A stretch of DNA of 55,821 nt from Rossellomorea aquimaris (GTDB lineage Bacteria > Bacillota > Bacilli > Bacillales > Fictibacillaceae). The first letter of the stretch is position 1; each line of letters opens with the position of its first letter. Shown here piece after piece: positions 37,349 to 48,792 of the stretch. The position numbers were made by a program, and so were the translations under genes. The notes under the pieces are model-generated. The model did not search any database, was not told the DNA's origin, and was given only the letters and a program-made list of their open reading frames with translations. The stretch covers positions 1 through 55,821 of the forward strand of contig JAIVLN010000013.1 in the NCBI GenBank assembly GCA_020524245.1, in the 5' to 3' direction.

Positions 37349-38209
37349 TTAATCCGTTTCGCCTAACATCCTGACCATGTACACTTCATTACAAAACCCT
37401 CTGAGACCATTGTAGATTCGTTGAGCACGTGTTTCATGAACTGTCAGTCCAAATACCGTCGGACCGCTTCCGCTCATTAAAACCCCTTCTGCTCCCAAAC
37501 GTGCCATCTGACTCTTAATGTGTGAAACATCCGGATAATCCTCTAATGTGACAGACTCCAATACGTTCCCTAATAAATCACAGATTTGGTGGAAATCTTT
37601 TCTTTCAATTGCATCAACCATCGCTCGGATATCAGGATGTTCGACCTCTGCTAATTTCAAATTCCGATACACATCCGCAGTGGATACGCCAATGGCTGGC
37701 TTCGCTAAAACGACCCAGCAAGGTGGTGGTGATGGAATCGACTTGATGATTTCCCCTCTTCCAGTTGCAAGGGCAGTACCACCATAAACACAAAAAGAAA
37801 CATCGGATCCGATTTTCGCACCTAAAACAGCCAATTCATCCATCGATAGACCAAGATCCCATAATTCGTTCAAACCTTTTAGGGTTGCCGCAGCATCACT
37901 ACTTCCTCCTGCAAGACCAGCGGATACGGGGATATGCTTATCAATCGTGATATGTACACCATCTTTTCGGTTACACTCTTTTTTTAGTAAGTCTGCAGCC
38001 TGATAAGCAAGGTTTCGAAAGTCAGAAGGCACGTATCCGCCTGAAGATTCAATTTTGATGATGTCTTCATCAAGTGTGTTCAATTCGACACGATCAGCCA
38101 AATCAATGGTAGTCATGACCATTTCGACTTCATGAAATCCATCCTCACGTTTATGTAAGACATCTAATGAAAGGTTTATTTTTGCCGGAGCTTTAACGGA
38201 AAGTTTCAC
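37349..38209 (-). CDS. ispE: 4-diphosphocytidyl-2-C-methyl-D-erythritol kinase
   Basis: GHMP kinase of the MEP isoprenoid pathway. The 286-aa protein has [13 protein letters not shown] at the start, the GHMP ATP loop [15 protein letters not shown] (~91-105) and the C-terminal [14 protein letters not shown]. Length is normal. It lies between sspF and purR, as in B. subtilis. The ~200 nt between it and sspF contain no gene and no promoter I can name with confidence. Confidence 0.96.
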   Translation of the reverse strand: MKLSVKAPAKINLSLDVLHKREDGFHEVEMVMTTIDLADRVELNTLDEDIIKIESSGGYVPSDFRNLAYQAADLLKKECNRKDGVHITIDKHIPVSAGLAGGSSDAAATLKGLNELWDLGLSMDELAVLGAKIGSDVSFCVYGGTALATGRGEIIKSIPSPPPCWVVLAKPAIGVSTADVYRNLKLAEVEHPDIRAMVDAIERKDFHQICDLLGNVLESVTLEDYPDVSHIKSQMARLGAEGVLMSGSGPTVFGLTVHETRAQRIYNGLRGFCNEVYMVRMLGETD

Positions 38210-38414
38210 TATTCTTCACCTACTTCATAAGTCCATATACCGCTCAATAGTTTATCATACATTCTGCCAAAATGGCGGAAAACATTCAATTAAAAAGGAT
38301 GGCCATACTTGTTCAATCAACACGGTCCTAACATTTCCTGCAACATTTGTGTTGAGGGGTCTGTTTGGCAACTGGAGGATTGTCAGTAAGGTCCACCCTG
38401 TATCGAGCAGTAGT

Positions 38415-38585
38415 TTATTCAGACATTTGTTGTTGTGCTTTTTCAATCGCACGTTTGACCATGTTTCCGGCATCTCTGGAACGAATCGCTCCCCAACCTT
38501 CTTTTTGCACGGTCTCATAGAAGCCTAACTCTTTTGCAATTTCCTCTTTAAAACGGTCGGACATAATGCCGCGTCGTCTTGCCAT
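38415..38585 (-). CDS. sspF: alpha/beta-type small acid-soluble spore protein SspF
   Basis: A short frame of 56 codons: it reads [20 protein letters not shown], then [20 protein letters not shown] and ends [16 protein letters not shown]. The R-G-x-M-S-D...K-E-x-A-K-E-L-G-F and G-W-G[12 protein letters not shown] patterns match SspF of B. subtilis (61 aa). SASPs coat and protect spore DNA and feed outgrowth. GGGG lies 12 nt before the ATG, a loose ribosome-binding site. It sits between veg and ispE, its expected place. Confidence 0.95.
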   Translation of the reverse strand: MARRRGIMSDRFKEEIAKELGFYETVQKEGWGAIRSRDAGNMVKRAIEKAQQQMSE

Positions 38586-38632
38586 AATTGCGAAAAGCCC
38601 CTTTCAAATCCTTTTTCACTACTACGTATGAT

Positions 38633-38662
38633 TAGTATAAGGAGTTGAGGGGGAATTATGAT
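38633..38662 (-). promoter_or_regulatory. sigma-G-like promoter of sspF
   Basis: Minus strand: -10 TATACTA (38633-38639), 17-bp spacer, -35 ATCATA (38657-38662), compared with TGMATA-17/18-CATACTA. The -10 matches at six of seven positions, the -35 at four of six. Confidence 0.55.
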
Positions 38663-38690
38663 TTCCTTATGTATCCTGTAAACCAAGTTT

Positions 38691-38886
38691 GATTTCTTCG
38701 AATTCACTCCCTTTCCGCGGGCGAACCGTAAGCCTCACTTCCACAGGATGTGGTGGCTTCGACGTTCACCACAGGACGTGGTGGCACTTAGTCAAAGATC
38801 CTTTGTGATTGTTGACCCGCGTGTTCGCTGCGGGGTCTTGCCTGGCTCGCCGTTCCCGCTGGAGTGTCGTGAATTTCTGTGAAATC
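38691..38886. repeat. ~195-bp GC-rich palindromic repeat element between veg and sspF
   Basis: Ends are inverted repeats: GATTTC-4 nt-AATTCAC..TCC on the left and its complement on the right (..GGAGT-GTCGTGAATTTC-TGT-GAAATC). Further in, GCGGGCGAACCGTAAGCC faces GGCTCGCCGTTCCCGC. The centre holds two near-identical 17-mers CCACAGGAYGTGGTGGC (38741-38757, 38769-38785). It is much richer in G/C than its flanks and codes for nothing. I recall related sequences scattered in Bacillaceae intergenic regions, so it is probably an interspersed repeat. Confidence 0.75.
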
Positions 38887-38923
38887 AAATATATACCCTC
38901 TAAAAAGGCTCTAAAAAAGTAAA

Positions 38924-38953
38924 AAAGCAGTTAGACATTATGCCTTACTGCCC
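38924..38953 (-). terminator. Rho-independent terminator of veg
   Basis: Minus strand: GCAGTAAGGC / GTCTAACTGC with one mismatch, ATAAT loop, followed by TTTTTT. The first arm includes the veg stop codon. Confidence 0.8.
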
Positions 38954-39214
38954 GCTTACCATCATTCCGTTCGTAGTATCTTCAGCAAATGTAATTTCGA
39001 CTGTTTCAGTCAAAACGTCAGCATAGCTGTATGATACGCGTTCAAATGCATTTGTATCTTGATCCAACTTCACAATGAAGACTGCTGGATAAGTTTCTTC
39101 TAAGGTGCCACTTCGTTCAATGGTTTTTCGTCGTCCGCCGTTCGCTTTCAACGTTAGACGCTTACCAACTTGCCCTTCTAACACGCGTTTTATGTCAGGA
39201 ATTGTTTTACCCAT
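38945..39214 (-). CDS. veg: Veg protein
   Basis: An 89-aa protein of the Veg family ([20 protein letters not shown], then [17 protein letters not shown] and [11 protein letters not shown]). In B. subtilis Veg is abundant in growth and promotes biofilm formation, apparently by acting against SinR. ATG 39214 follows GAGGTG by 7 nt. The promoter is near-consensus, in keeping with the famously strong veg promoter. Confidence 0.95.
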   Translation of the reverse strand: MGKTIPDIKRVLEGQVGKRLTLKANGGRRKTIERSGTLEETYPAVFIVKLDQDTNAFERVSYSYADVLTETVEITFAEDTTNGMMVSGQ

Positions 39215-39237
39215 TCTACTACACCTCACTTAGACAA

Positions 39238-39267
39238 ATTATAACATCATTTGATGCATTTTGTCAA
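39238..39267 (-). promoter_or_regulatory. Consensus sigma-A promoter of veg
   Basis: Minus strand: -35 TTGACA (39262-39267), 18-bp spacer, -10 TATAAT (39238-39243). Both hexamers are perfect. The B. subtilis veg promoter is a standard strong promoter at the same place. Confidence 0.9.
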
Positions 39268-39415
39268 AATAAATCTAAAATTATAGCAATGCTCTCTTGC
39301 AGTTGTCAACGGTGTTGACTCTATTTTTTTAATTTAAAATTATTTTGTCATAAAATTAAGCAGATTATGTAGACTTGTACAAAAAAGATGAAGAAAAAAT
39401 TAGATCAGTTGAATC

Positions 39416-39452
39416 AGGCTGACTCTTTACATCCATTCGACAGAGACAGCCT
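39416..39452 (-). terminator. Hairpin after yabG, possible weak terminator
   Basis: Minus strand: AGGCTGTCTCT / AGAGTCAGCCT (10 of 11 pairs) with a 15-nt loop, 7 nt past the yabG stop. No proper T-run follows (GATTCAAC), so it may be only an RNA-stabilising hairpin. Confidence 0.45.
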
Positions 39453-39458
39453 ATGGTT

Positions 39459-40358
39459 TTATGCATTTGCATTGGCAGCAGCCGTTTGATTGTTTTTATC
39501 AGGGTCTTTAATCGGCATGCCTGTTCTTAAGAATCCTGTCGTTTCCACCCCACCTAAACCATCGTCACCTGTAATCGTGTTCCGCAAAACCTCCCACACA
39601 TTAATTCGGTCATAAAAGGAGGTGAAGCTTACCTTAGATACGATATAAACAGGATCCAGCGCATGTATATTGACTCTCGAAGGTGAACTTGCAAAATTGG
39701 CACCAGCTCTGATCAATGATTCGAAATGCGATTGACAAGCTCCAGCAAAGATCATCAATTGATCGAGGTTCGGATTTTTTTTACGAGCATCTTTCACCGT
39801 ACGCACGAAATATTTGGAATGCCTATATGCTTGCAGGTCTGAAACGTCCCCTTTGGAACGGATATAAGCATCATGACCTGTAATCACAAGTATGTCCGGT
39901 GCGACTTCATCCATGAGGGCTGGTACTTTTTCCGGCATTTCGGTTTCCTTCATATGAATTCCGAATACAGGCACATTCAACTTTTTATATAATTCTAGAC
40001 ATTTGTTCAGATAATATGGATCACCATCTACATGCAGGACTTTCCCAGGGAGCCTGAAGTAAGAGTGGTTTTTGTCATAACCGCCTGTCGCGGAATATTC
40101 CATTTTATGTCTTAACAATTGATAATCCTGTCGGAATAAACGATAGGAGGATTTCTCTTTTTCTTTAATCTTCTTTCTCCGTTCTTGCTGCTCATCGCCA
40201 TTCATCACGACCAGATCATCTACAGGGGCATCTGCGATCAACCTCATATCTTCCCCGGCTAATTCAGCCACCTGATCGTCTGTTATATGGGTAATACGAA
40301 ATAAGAGATCACATTGGTATGAACGTCTTCCGACGATGTCCCCTACTTGAATAGGCAT
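39459..40358 (-). CDS. yabG: sporulation-specific cysteine protease YabG
   Basis: A 299-aa mother-cell protease that trims spore coat proteins in B. subtilis. It shows the YabG opening IQVGDIVGRRSYQCDLLFRI, a likely catalytic His in DILVITGHDAYI (~158-169) and Cys in FAGACQSHFES (~208). Length is close to B. subtilis YabG (290 aa). The C-terminus ends in an Asn/Ala-rich tail. In B. subtilis it is under sigma-K; I could not find a convincing sigma-K promoter (CATAnnnTA) in the ~190 nt up to ksgA. Confidence 0.93.
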   Translation of the reverse strand: MPIQVGDIVGRRSYQCDLLFRITHITDDQVAELAGEDMRLIADAPVDDLVVMNGDEQQERRKKIKEKEKSSYRLFRQDYQLLRHKMEYSATGGYDKNHSYFRLPGKVLHVDGDPYYLNKCLELYKKLNVPVFGIHMKETEMPEKVPALMDEVAPDILVITGHDAYIRSKGDVSDLQAYRHSKYFVRTVKDARKKNPNLDQLMIFAGACQSHFESLIRAGANFASSPSRVNIHALDPVYIVSKVSFTSFYDRINVWEVLRNTITGDDGLGGVETTGFLRTGMPIKDPDKNNQTAAANANA

Positions 40359-40502
40359 AAACTCTATTCCCCCTCGACGAGAGTGATCCTGAATGCGTTA
40401 TCTGTTTAGAAAACGAGTATCTGCATACTTTTTTTCGATTTCCAGTTACTCTTTAAACCTATGTTAAGTAAATTGAAAAAATGATTAATTATCAAAATGC
40501 AT

Positions 40503-40537
40503 AAAGAAACCCTTAGCGACTTGTAATCGATAAGGGT
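40503..40537 (-). terminator. Rho-independent terminator of rnmV-ksgA
   Basis: Minus strand: ACCCTTATCGA / TCGCTAAGGGT with one mismatch, 7-nt loop, then TTTCTTT; 11 nt past the ksgA stop. Confidence 0.75.
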
Positions 40538-40548
40538 GTGTATAATAA

Positions 40549-41981
<1,433 letters not shown>

Positions 41982-42000
41982 GAAAAACCTCCGAAATATT

Positions 42001-42028
42001 TGAAACCTTTTTGTAATGAATGCGTCTA
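42001..42028 (+). promoter_or_regulatory. ECF-sigma-type promoter antisense to rpfB
   Basis: Plus strand: TGAAAC (42001-42006), exactly 16-bp spacer, CGTCTA (42023-42028). This is the sigma-X/M/W pattern TGAAAC-16-CGTC. It fires away from rnmV and towards rpfB, whose 3' end begins 240 nt on. In B. subtilis the same gene (yabE) is controlled by a cis-antisense RNA made by ECF sigma factors. Hairpins between lack T-runs on this strand, so transcription could pass. Confidence 0.7.
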
Positions 42029-42114
42029 TATAAGTAGAACAGCTTTTACTCAGTATACCCTATCCCAAACTTTTAGATAAAGCGTTCATTTTTTGGGGTG
42101 GAAGATAAAGAAAA

Positions 42115-42188
42115 CTTGGCAAAGCCAAGCCGTGGCGCAGGTTGAGCCAAAGTTGCACTTATAATGAAGAAAGTATTTATACTTTCTT
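42115..42188 (-). repeat. Two palindromes in the rpfB-rnmV spacer
   Basis: CTTGGC-AAA-GCCAAG (42115-42129) is followed on the minus strand by TTTTC and may be a weak second terminator. AAGAAAGTAT-TT-ATACTTTCTT (42167-42188) is a perfect 10-bp palindrome without a T-run. Both lie between the rpfB terminator and rnmV. Confidence 0.6.
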
Positions 42189-42195
42189 TAAGTGT

Positions 42196-42226
42196 TAAAA
42201 AGCACAGGGATGGTAATCCCTGCGCT
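42196..42226 (-). terminator. Rho-independent terminator of rpfB
   Basis: Minus strand: AGCGCAGGGAT / ATCCCTGTGCT with one G-U pair, 4-nt loop, then TTTTT; 43 nt past the stop. Confidence 0.92.
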
Positions 42227-42268
42227 AAAAGATGAAATGTGTATGATGTTCTGCCAAACATCCTCACG

Positions 42269-43468
42269 TTAGTTTAGTACTTTGATACGAACAGTCTTCC
42301 TACCCCAACTTCTTGCTGTAGATAAACTGCTGAAGAATACATCGATTTTATTACCACGGATTGCGCCACCAGTATCCAGAGCGGTAGCATATCCATATCC
42401 TTCAACCCAGACTCTGCTTCCTAATGGAATGACACTCGGGTCAACAGCAATGACTTTCGCATTCGGATTTGCTTTCAAGTTGTAGCCAGTAGCCGTAATT
42501 CCCGAACATCCAGTACAATTTGCTGTATAGGCAGTACTTGTAACATAAAATTCACGACCAGCTGGTTCAGCCGATGATTTGCTACGTGAAACCGTTTGAG
42601 TTCGTACCTTCGTACCGACTGCTACAATTTTATCTTTACTGTCTGATACCTTTTCCGTTTTGACCAGTTCTCTGGAGACTTCTTTTCCATTCTCCATGAC
42701 AACTTCATAGTGCTTTTTCACTTTTCCTTCTTGACCATTGGAAACGACTTTTTCCTTACCTTTTTCAAGGCTGCTATCTTTACGCTTAACGACTGCGTAA
42801 TCCACTGTTTCTTCCACTACATCGGTGACCTTTTCTACCCGAATGACTTTGACCTGAGATCCCTTTTCGACGAGGGCATCTTTCCCAGGTTCTACGCGAT
42901 CCAATTCAGAAAGCTGGATCTTATTTTGTTTTAAAAGGTCAGCGACCGTAATCGAAGTGGTCCACACTTGTTTTTCTTTTCCACCGTCATTCAACTTGAC
43001 TTGAAATGCTTTTTCAAGATTGACAGTTAATCCATCTATGATGTCAGTATCGAGAGCTGGACTTAATTGATCGTGCTCTTCAACCTTGATCTTTTCTTGT
43101 TCTAACATCTCTTTCACAGTATTTGCAGTCGTCCAGATCTTTTGTTCTTTCCCTCCGACATTAATTGTCACTTGATGGGACTGGACCCAAGAGATCTTCA
43201 TCTGATTTTCGACTTTTGTATCTAATCCAGGGCTTACTTTGTCATGTGAACCGACAACAATCCCATTTTCTTGTAAAATCCCCTCAACGGTATCGGCATG
43301 AGTTTGCACCTGCTTTTCCTGCCCGTTGATTGAGAGGGTAACCGAGTTTTTCGTCATCTCATAAGCTCCGACGCTTACGGCTGCTCCCAATACGAGTAGG
43401 CCTGCAATGGATACCAGAAGCCACTTTCCCGTTAACATTCTGGACACGACAGTTTTTAGGTGGATCAT
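42269..43468 (-). CDS. rpfB: secreted cell-wall hydrolase, Rpf-like YabE (DUF348-G5-3D domains)
   Basis: A 399-aa protein with a signal or anchor segment (about 17-37) and three DUF348 repeats (about 45-90, 100-145, 155-200; each TVxxxLxxxxI). A G5 domain follows (about 205-280), then a 3D domain (about 315-399: TAYTANCTGCSGITATG, AVDPSVIPLGSRVWVEGYG, DTGGAIRGNKIDVF). It probably cleaves peptidoglycan like the 3D lytic transglycosylases, resembling resuscitation-promoting factors. Three aspartates of the 3D motif are present. ATG 43468 follows AAGGAGG by 9 nt. An antisense ECF promoter faces its 3' end. Confidence 0.93.
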   Translation of the reverse strand: MIHLKTVVSRMLTGKWLLVSIAGLLVLGAAVSVGAYEMTKNSVTLSINGQEKQVQTHADTVEGILQENGIVVGSHDKVSPGLDTKVENQMKISWVQSHQVTINVGGKEQKIWTTANTVKEMLEQEKIKVEEHDQLSPALDTDIIDGLTVNLEKAFQVKLNDGGKEKQVWTTSITVADLLKQNKIQLSELDRVEPGKDALVEKGSQVKVIRVEKVTDVVEETVDYAVVKRKDSSLEKGKEKVVSNGQEGKVKKHYEVVMENGKEVSRELVKTEKVSDSKDKIVAVGTKVRTQTVSRSKSSAEPAGREFYVTSTAYTANCTGCSGITATGYNLKANPNAKVIAVDPSVIPLGSRVWVEGYGYATALDTGGAIRGNKIDVFFSSLSTARSWGRKTVRIKVLN

Positions 43469-43496
43469 GTTCCGACCCCTCCTTTTCAAATTCTGT

Positions 43497-43526
43497 TATT
43501 TACAACACCTGTTGTACCTCCGTCAA
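43497..43526 (-). promoter_or_regulatory. Candidate rpfB promoter with internal palindrome
   Basis: Minus strand: TTGACG (43521-43526), 18-bp spacer, TAAATA (43497-43502). The spacer contains ACAACA-CC-TGTTGT, a perfect 6-bp inverted repeat that could be an operator. The very short distance to the start (about 20-25 nt from +1) makes this tentative. Confidence 0.35.
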
Positions 43527-43678
43527 ACAAGACCTCCCTTTCACTTTTGGTCCCCATTATGCAAGGGATTTTTTGAAAAATAAAGGAAAATTGCTCGACA
43601 TGATTTGTGTTCTATTTTAGAGAACTTTGTAGAATCTCGCGTTATCTCATCTTTCTCTTCTTCCTTCGACATATATCA

Positions 43679-44449
43679 TCAGCGATTGATGCCGAATAAA
43701 CGAAATGCGTTGTCGGAAGTTTTTTGGGCGAGTTCTTCTACTGATATGCCTTTCAAATCAGCGATTTGTTCTGCGATATATTTTACATAAGAAGATTCGT
43801 TACGTTTTCCCCTTAATGGATGCGGGCTTAGAAACGGACAATCTGTTTCAATCAGCAAGCGATCCATTGGAATTTCAGCAGCTACTTCTTTTGGGCGTTT
43901 TGCATTTTTGAATGTGACAGGTCCACCGAAAGATATGTAGAAATTCATATCCATGCACCGCTTGGCAATTTCCAGACTGCCACTATAGCAGTGCATTATG
44001 CCACCGACTTCTCCTGCATTTTCTTCCTCTAAAATCGATACCACGTCTTCAGTTGCTTCACGATTATGGATGACTATAGGAAGCTTCACTTTCTTTGCGA
44101 GGTTGATTTGTTTTCGGAAGACTTCCTTCTGAACCTCTTTCGGAGATTTGTCCCAATGATAATCGAGTCCCATCTCCCCAAGCGCTACGACCTTTGGATG
44201 GTCAGATAGTTCTTCAAGCCACTTCAGATCCTCTTCCGTCATGTCAATTGCATCAACCGGATGCCAGCCGACCGCTGCATAGATGAAGTCATATTGTTCG
44301 GCAAGCTCTAGTGCACCATGAATCGTCTTTCGGTCAAAACCGACGACAACGATATGAGAAACACCTTCGTCCAGCGCTCTCTGGATGACTTCTTCGCGAT
44401 CGTCTTCAAATTGATCGGCATTCAAATGAGCGTGAGTATCAAATAACAT
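43679..44449 (-). CDS. tatD: TatD-family metal-dependent deoxyribonuclease (YabD)
   Basis: A 256-aa TIM-barrel hydrolase. Metal ligands are visible: DTHAHLNADQF (His-x-His), GEMGLDYHW, IVIHNREA, MHCYSGS and ETDCPFLSPHPLRG. TatD proteins act as 3'-5' DNA/RNA exonucleases in DNA repair or turnover. ATG 44449 follows AGGTG by 9 nt. It lies between metG and rpfB, as yabD does in B. subtilis. Confidence 0.95.
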   Translation of the reverse strand: MLFDTHAHLNADQFEDDREEVIQRALDEGVSHIVVVGFDRKTIHGALELAEQYDFIYAAVGWHPVDAIDMTEEDLKWLEELSDHPKVVALGEMGLDYHWDKSPKEVQKEVFRKQINLAKKVKLPIVIHNREATEDVVSILEEENAGEVGGIMHCYSGSLEIAKRCMDMNFYISFGGPVTFKNAKRPKEVAAEIPMDRLLIETDCPFLSPHPLRGKRNESSYVKYIAEQIADLKGISVEELAQKTSDNAFRLFGINR

Positions 44450-44641
44450 AGTCAAAAACACCTACTAAATCATGATTTTTATAATACAGAACTCCTAGTT
44501 TCAAAATCACTTTCCTAGTTTATCACATTTATTATAGGAATTGCTAAGTCAATTGCTTGTCATTCCGATTACAAATCCATTACAAAGGAAAGTCATTATT
44601 ATATAGAAGAAAAGGGATTTATTCAATTTCTATAAATCACC

Positions 44642-44674
44642 AAAAAAAGATCGACCCTTTTATCGGGTCGATCC
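44642..44674 (-). terminator. Rho-independent terminator of metG
   Basis: Minus strand: GATCGACCC / GGGTCGATC, 7-nt loop, then TTTTTTT; 15 nt after the stop. The ~180 nt from here to tatD hold nothing I can name. Confidence 0.94.
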
Positions 44675-44688
44675 TGATTAATATTAAG

Positions 44689-46698
<2,010 letters not shown>

Positions 46699-46914
46699 TC
46701 ATGAGAATTGATTAGGGGTAAGTTAGTCGATAATACAACTTCTTAAAAGTATTTTTCCCGTTTCATTCTACCATTAATTGAAGACTTTTTCTTTCCCTAG
46801 ACATAAAATGACACGCAAGTACGAAAAACAATATATGTAAATACCTACAGGATTACTGTACTGGGACAAAAATATACCTGGTACATTCGAAACTATATAC
46901 CATCCGTTTCATTT

Positions 46915-46944
46915 TTCGACATTATTTTGTCGAAATTTGTCGAT
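46915..46944. promoter_or_regulatory. Cluster of three Spo0A-like boxes upstream of abrB
   Basis: TTCGACA (46915-46921, inverse), TGTCGAA (46928-46934) and TGTCGAT (46938-46944): two perfect and one 6-of-7 match to the 0A box TGTCGAA. A TATAAT follows at 46957-46962, without a well-spaced -35. This is about 180 nt upstream of the main abrB promoter, between it and metG. Confidence 0.6.
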
Positions 46945-47122
46945 ACAATGAATGGTTATAATACTTTTAGATTATGAATAACCCAGATCTAAATAGTAGA
47001 TTTTACCTGTATATTCCTGATAGAAATGGAAGGTATTATCAGTCCGGTAATCTGGAATTGCGTCAACTCAACAACGAAAGGGTGTTTACAAAAATTGCAA
47101 AAACTTTCTCGAGAGAAAATGA

Positions 47123-47185
47123 TTGACGAGTTTGGGAATCGCTGGTATTATTAGGACATAACAGTTTTTGTCGAATAATGGCGAT
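47123..47185 (+). promoter_or_regulatory. abrB sigma-A promoter and tandem Spo0A operator
   Basis: Plus strand: -35 TTGACG (47123-47128), 17-bp spacer, -10 TATTAT (47146-47151). Just downstream are a perfect 0A box TGTCGAA (47169-47175) and TGGCGAT (47179-47185), 10 bp apart. The B. subtilis abrB operator has the same TTTTGTCGAATAATG core, where Spo0A-P represses after initiation. Confidence 0.85.
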
Positions 47186-47240
47186 AAACATAGAGTGTAT
47201 TCAAAATAAAAGTAGGATTAAAGAGAGGAGATTTTACATT

Positions 47241-47525
47241 ATGAAATCTACAGGTATCGTACGTAAAGTTGATGAACTAGGTCGTGTGGTTATTCCGATC
47301 GAGCTTCGTCGTACTCTTGGAATTGCAGAAAAGGATGCTCTTGAAATCTATGTTGATGACGATCGCATCGTACTTAAGAAATACAAGCCTAACATGACTT
47401 GCCAAGTTACAGGAGAGGTTTCCGATGATAATCTTTCTATCGGTGACGGTAAGATCATCCTTAGCCGTGAAGGTGCAGAACAAATCCTTCAAGAGCTAAA
47501 CGACTACGTTTCTAAGACAAAATAA
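47241..47525 (+). CDS. abrB: transition-state regulator AbrB
   Basis: A 94-aa DNA-binding protein that represses stationary-phase and sporulation genes during growth. The swapped-hairpin domain (1-50: MKSTGIVRKVDELGRVVIPIELRRTLGI) is followed by a multimerisation domain with MTCQVTGEVSDDN (Cys ~54). ATG 47241 has GAGAGGAG 10 nt upstream. It is the only plus-strand gene here, divergent from metG and convergent with rsmI, as in B. subtilis. Likely targets in the window include spoVG (AT-box). Confidence 0.97.
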   Translation: MKSTGIVRKVDELGRVVIPIELRRTLGIAEKDALEIYVDDDRIVLKKYKPNMTCQVTGEVSDDNLSIGDGKIILSREGAEQILQELNDYVSKTK

Positions 47526-47531
47526 AAGGTT

Positions 47532-47567
47532 AAAAAAGAGGCTGACTTCTGTCAGTCTCTTTTTTTT
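47532..47567. terminator. Bidirectional terminator between abrB and rsmI
   Basis: AGAGGCTGAC / GTCAGTCTCT with a 4-nt loop is followed by TTTTTTT on the plus strand and by TTTTTT on the minus strand. It can end abrB transcripts and also those from rsmI. Confidence 0.92.
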
Positions 47568-47648
47568 GATGGCTGTTTTCGCAAACTTTGTTGCTCTGAA
47601 AGCAGTTGATTCAGAAGCAAATTAACGACTCTCAACCAATTTTGTTAA

Positions 47649-48527
47649 TCACGATTCGACATGATAGATTTGGTAGACTTCTCGCTTTGGCAAGTCACGG
47701 TCGAGTGCGACTTGTTTGATCGCCGCTTTATTCGACATGTCTTCTTCCTTCATATAATGCTCAACGTGTTCAATGACCGATAATGTCATCCACCATTTAT
47801 CATCTTGATCATCAATCACTCCGGTTCCTTCAATGATGATACAGAATTCTCCTCTTACCTGCTCTTCCTCACTCCAGTTCAGTAAGTCACCAAGGTTCCC
47901 ACGAATGATTTCTTCGAATCTTTTCGTGAGTTCCCGATTCATAGCGGCCTTCCTCTCGACACCAAAGGCATCTGATACCTCTTTCAATGTATCTTTCAAT
48001 CGATGGGGAGACTCATATAGGATGATACTGTCTCTAAGTTTGGATAGGAATTCTATTTCTGTTTTACGCAATTTTTTGTCGCGCGGTAGAAATCCATAGA
48101 AATAGAAATGGTCTGTCGAAAGTCCTGAAGCCACAAGTGCGGGTAAAGCTGCATTGGCACCGGGCAAAGGTATGACTGAAATTTCCGCTTTTACACAATC
48201 CTTGATCAGATCATGGCCAGGATCGGAAACGCCTGGCATGCCCGCATCACTGACGAGTGCAATCGTATGACCCTCCATCAGTTGTTGGAGCAGCTTTTCA
48301 CCACTCTTCATCTTGTTATGCTCATGATAGCTGACAAGAGGTGTCGAAATGTCGAAATGATTGCATAGTTTCTTCGTTTGTCTCGTATCCTCACATGCAA
48401 TCAAGTCCGCATCCTTCATATATTGAATCGCCCGGAATGTCATGTCTTCCAGATTCCCGATCGGGGTAGGTATAATGAACAATCGGCCTTTATCCGTTTC
48501 AGTCTGATAACTCTTTTGACTCCACAT
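47649..48527 (-). CDS. rsmI: 16S rRNA 2'-O-ribose C1402 methyltransferase
   Basis: A 292-aa SAM enzyme of the tetrapyrrole-methylase fold that modifies C1402 in the decoding centre. Motifs: [65 protein letters not shown] and [12 protein letters not shown] lies 10 nt before ATG 48527. Its start overlaps yazA by 29 nt, giving the yabB-yazA-rsmI chain known in B. subtilis (yabC). Confidence 0.96.
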   Translation of the reverse strand: MWSQKSYQTETDKGRLFIIPTPIGNLEDMTFRAIQYMKDADLIACEDTRQTKKLCNHFDISTPLVSYHEHNKMKSGEKLLQQLMEGHTIALVSDAGMPGVSDPGHDLIKDCVKAEISVIPLPGANAALPALVASGLSTDHFYFYGFLPRDKKLRKTEIEFLSKLRDSIILYESPHRLKDTLKEVSDAFGVERKAAMNRELTKRFEEIIRGNLGDLLNWSEEEQVRGEFCIIIEGTGVIDDQDDKWWMTLSVIEHVEHYMKEEDMSNKAAIKQVALDRDLPKREVYQIYHVES

Positions 48528-48792
48528 GATTCACTGACTCCTTCGTATCAATCAGACGTTCTTTCTCACTTCTTTTCAACTGTTTAATTCGGTATTCTGC
48601 TCTCAAAGCTTCGGATTTCGTAACATGCTCTTCCTTATAAACGAGCTTCACCGGCGTCCGTCCACGAGTATATTTTGCCCCTTTGCCTTGTTGATGAGCA
48701 AGCAGACGACGATTGATATCATTTGTATAGCCTGTATATAAACTTCCATCTTTACATTCTAAAATATATACACAATACCCATCATCGCCCAT
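48499..48792 (-). CDS. yazA: GIY-YIG domain protein YazA
   Basis: A 97-aa UPF0213-type protein consisting of one GIY-YIG nuclease-like domain: [20 protein letters not shown], with conserved Arg and Glu in [28 protein letters not shown]. Nuclease activity of this family is inferred; no target is known to me. ATG 48792 lies in the yabB stop region (11-nt overlap) with GAGGAGG 12 nt upstream. Confidence 0.92.
   Translation of the reverse strand: MGDDGYCVYILECKDGSLYTGYTNDINRRLLAHQQGKGAKYTRGRTPVKLVYKEEHVTKSEALRAEYRIKQLKRSEKERLIDTKESVNHVESKELSD

Noticed and set aside
38255-38518. Minus-strand frame of 87 codons covering sspF in another register
   Set aside because: The true gene is the 56-codon sspF frame at 38415-38585, with clear SASP motifs.
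38691-38886. OLE RNA or other known large structured RNA
   Set aside because: Far shorter than OLE (~600 nt) and not in its usual gene context; better described as an interspersed repeat.
43490-43678. Cyclic-di-AMP (ydaO-type) riboswitch upstream of rpfB
   Set aside because: Some wall-hydrolase genes carry one, but the spacer is under 200 nt and lacks the conserved ydaO core.
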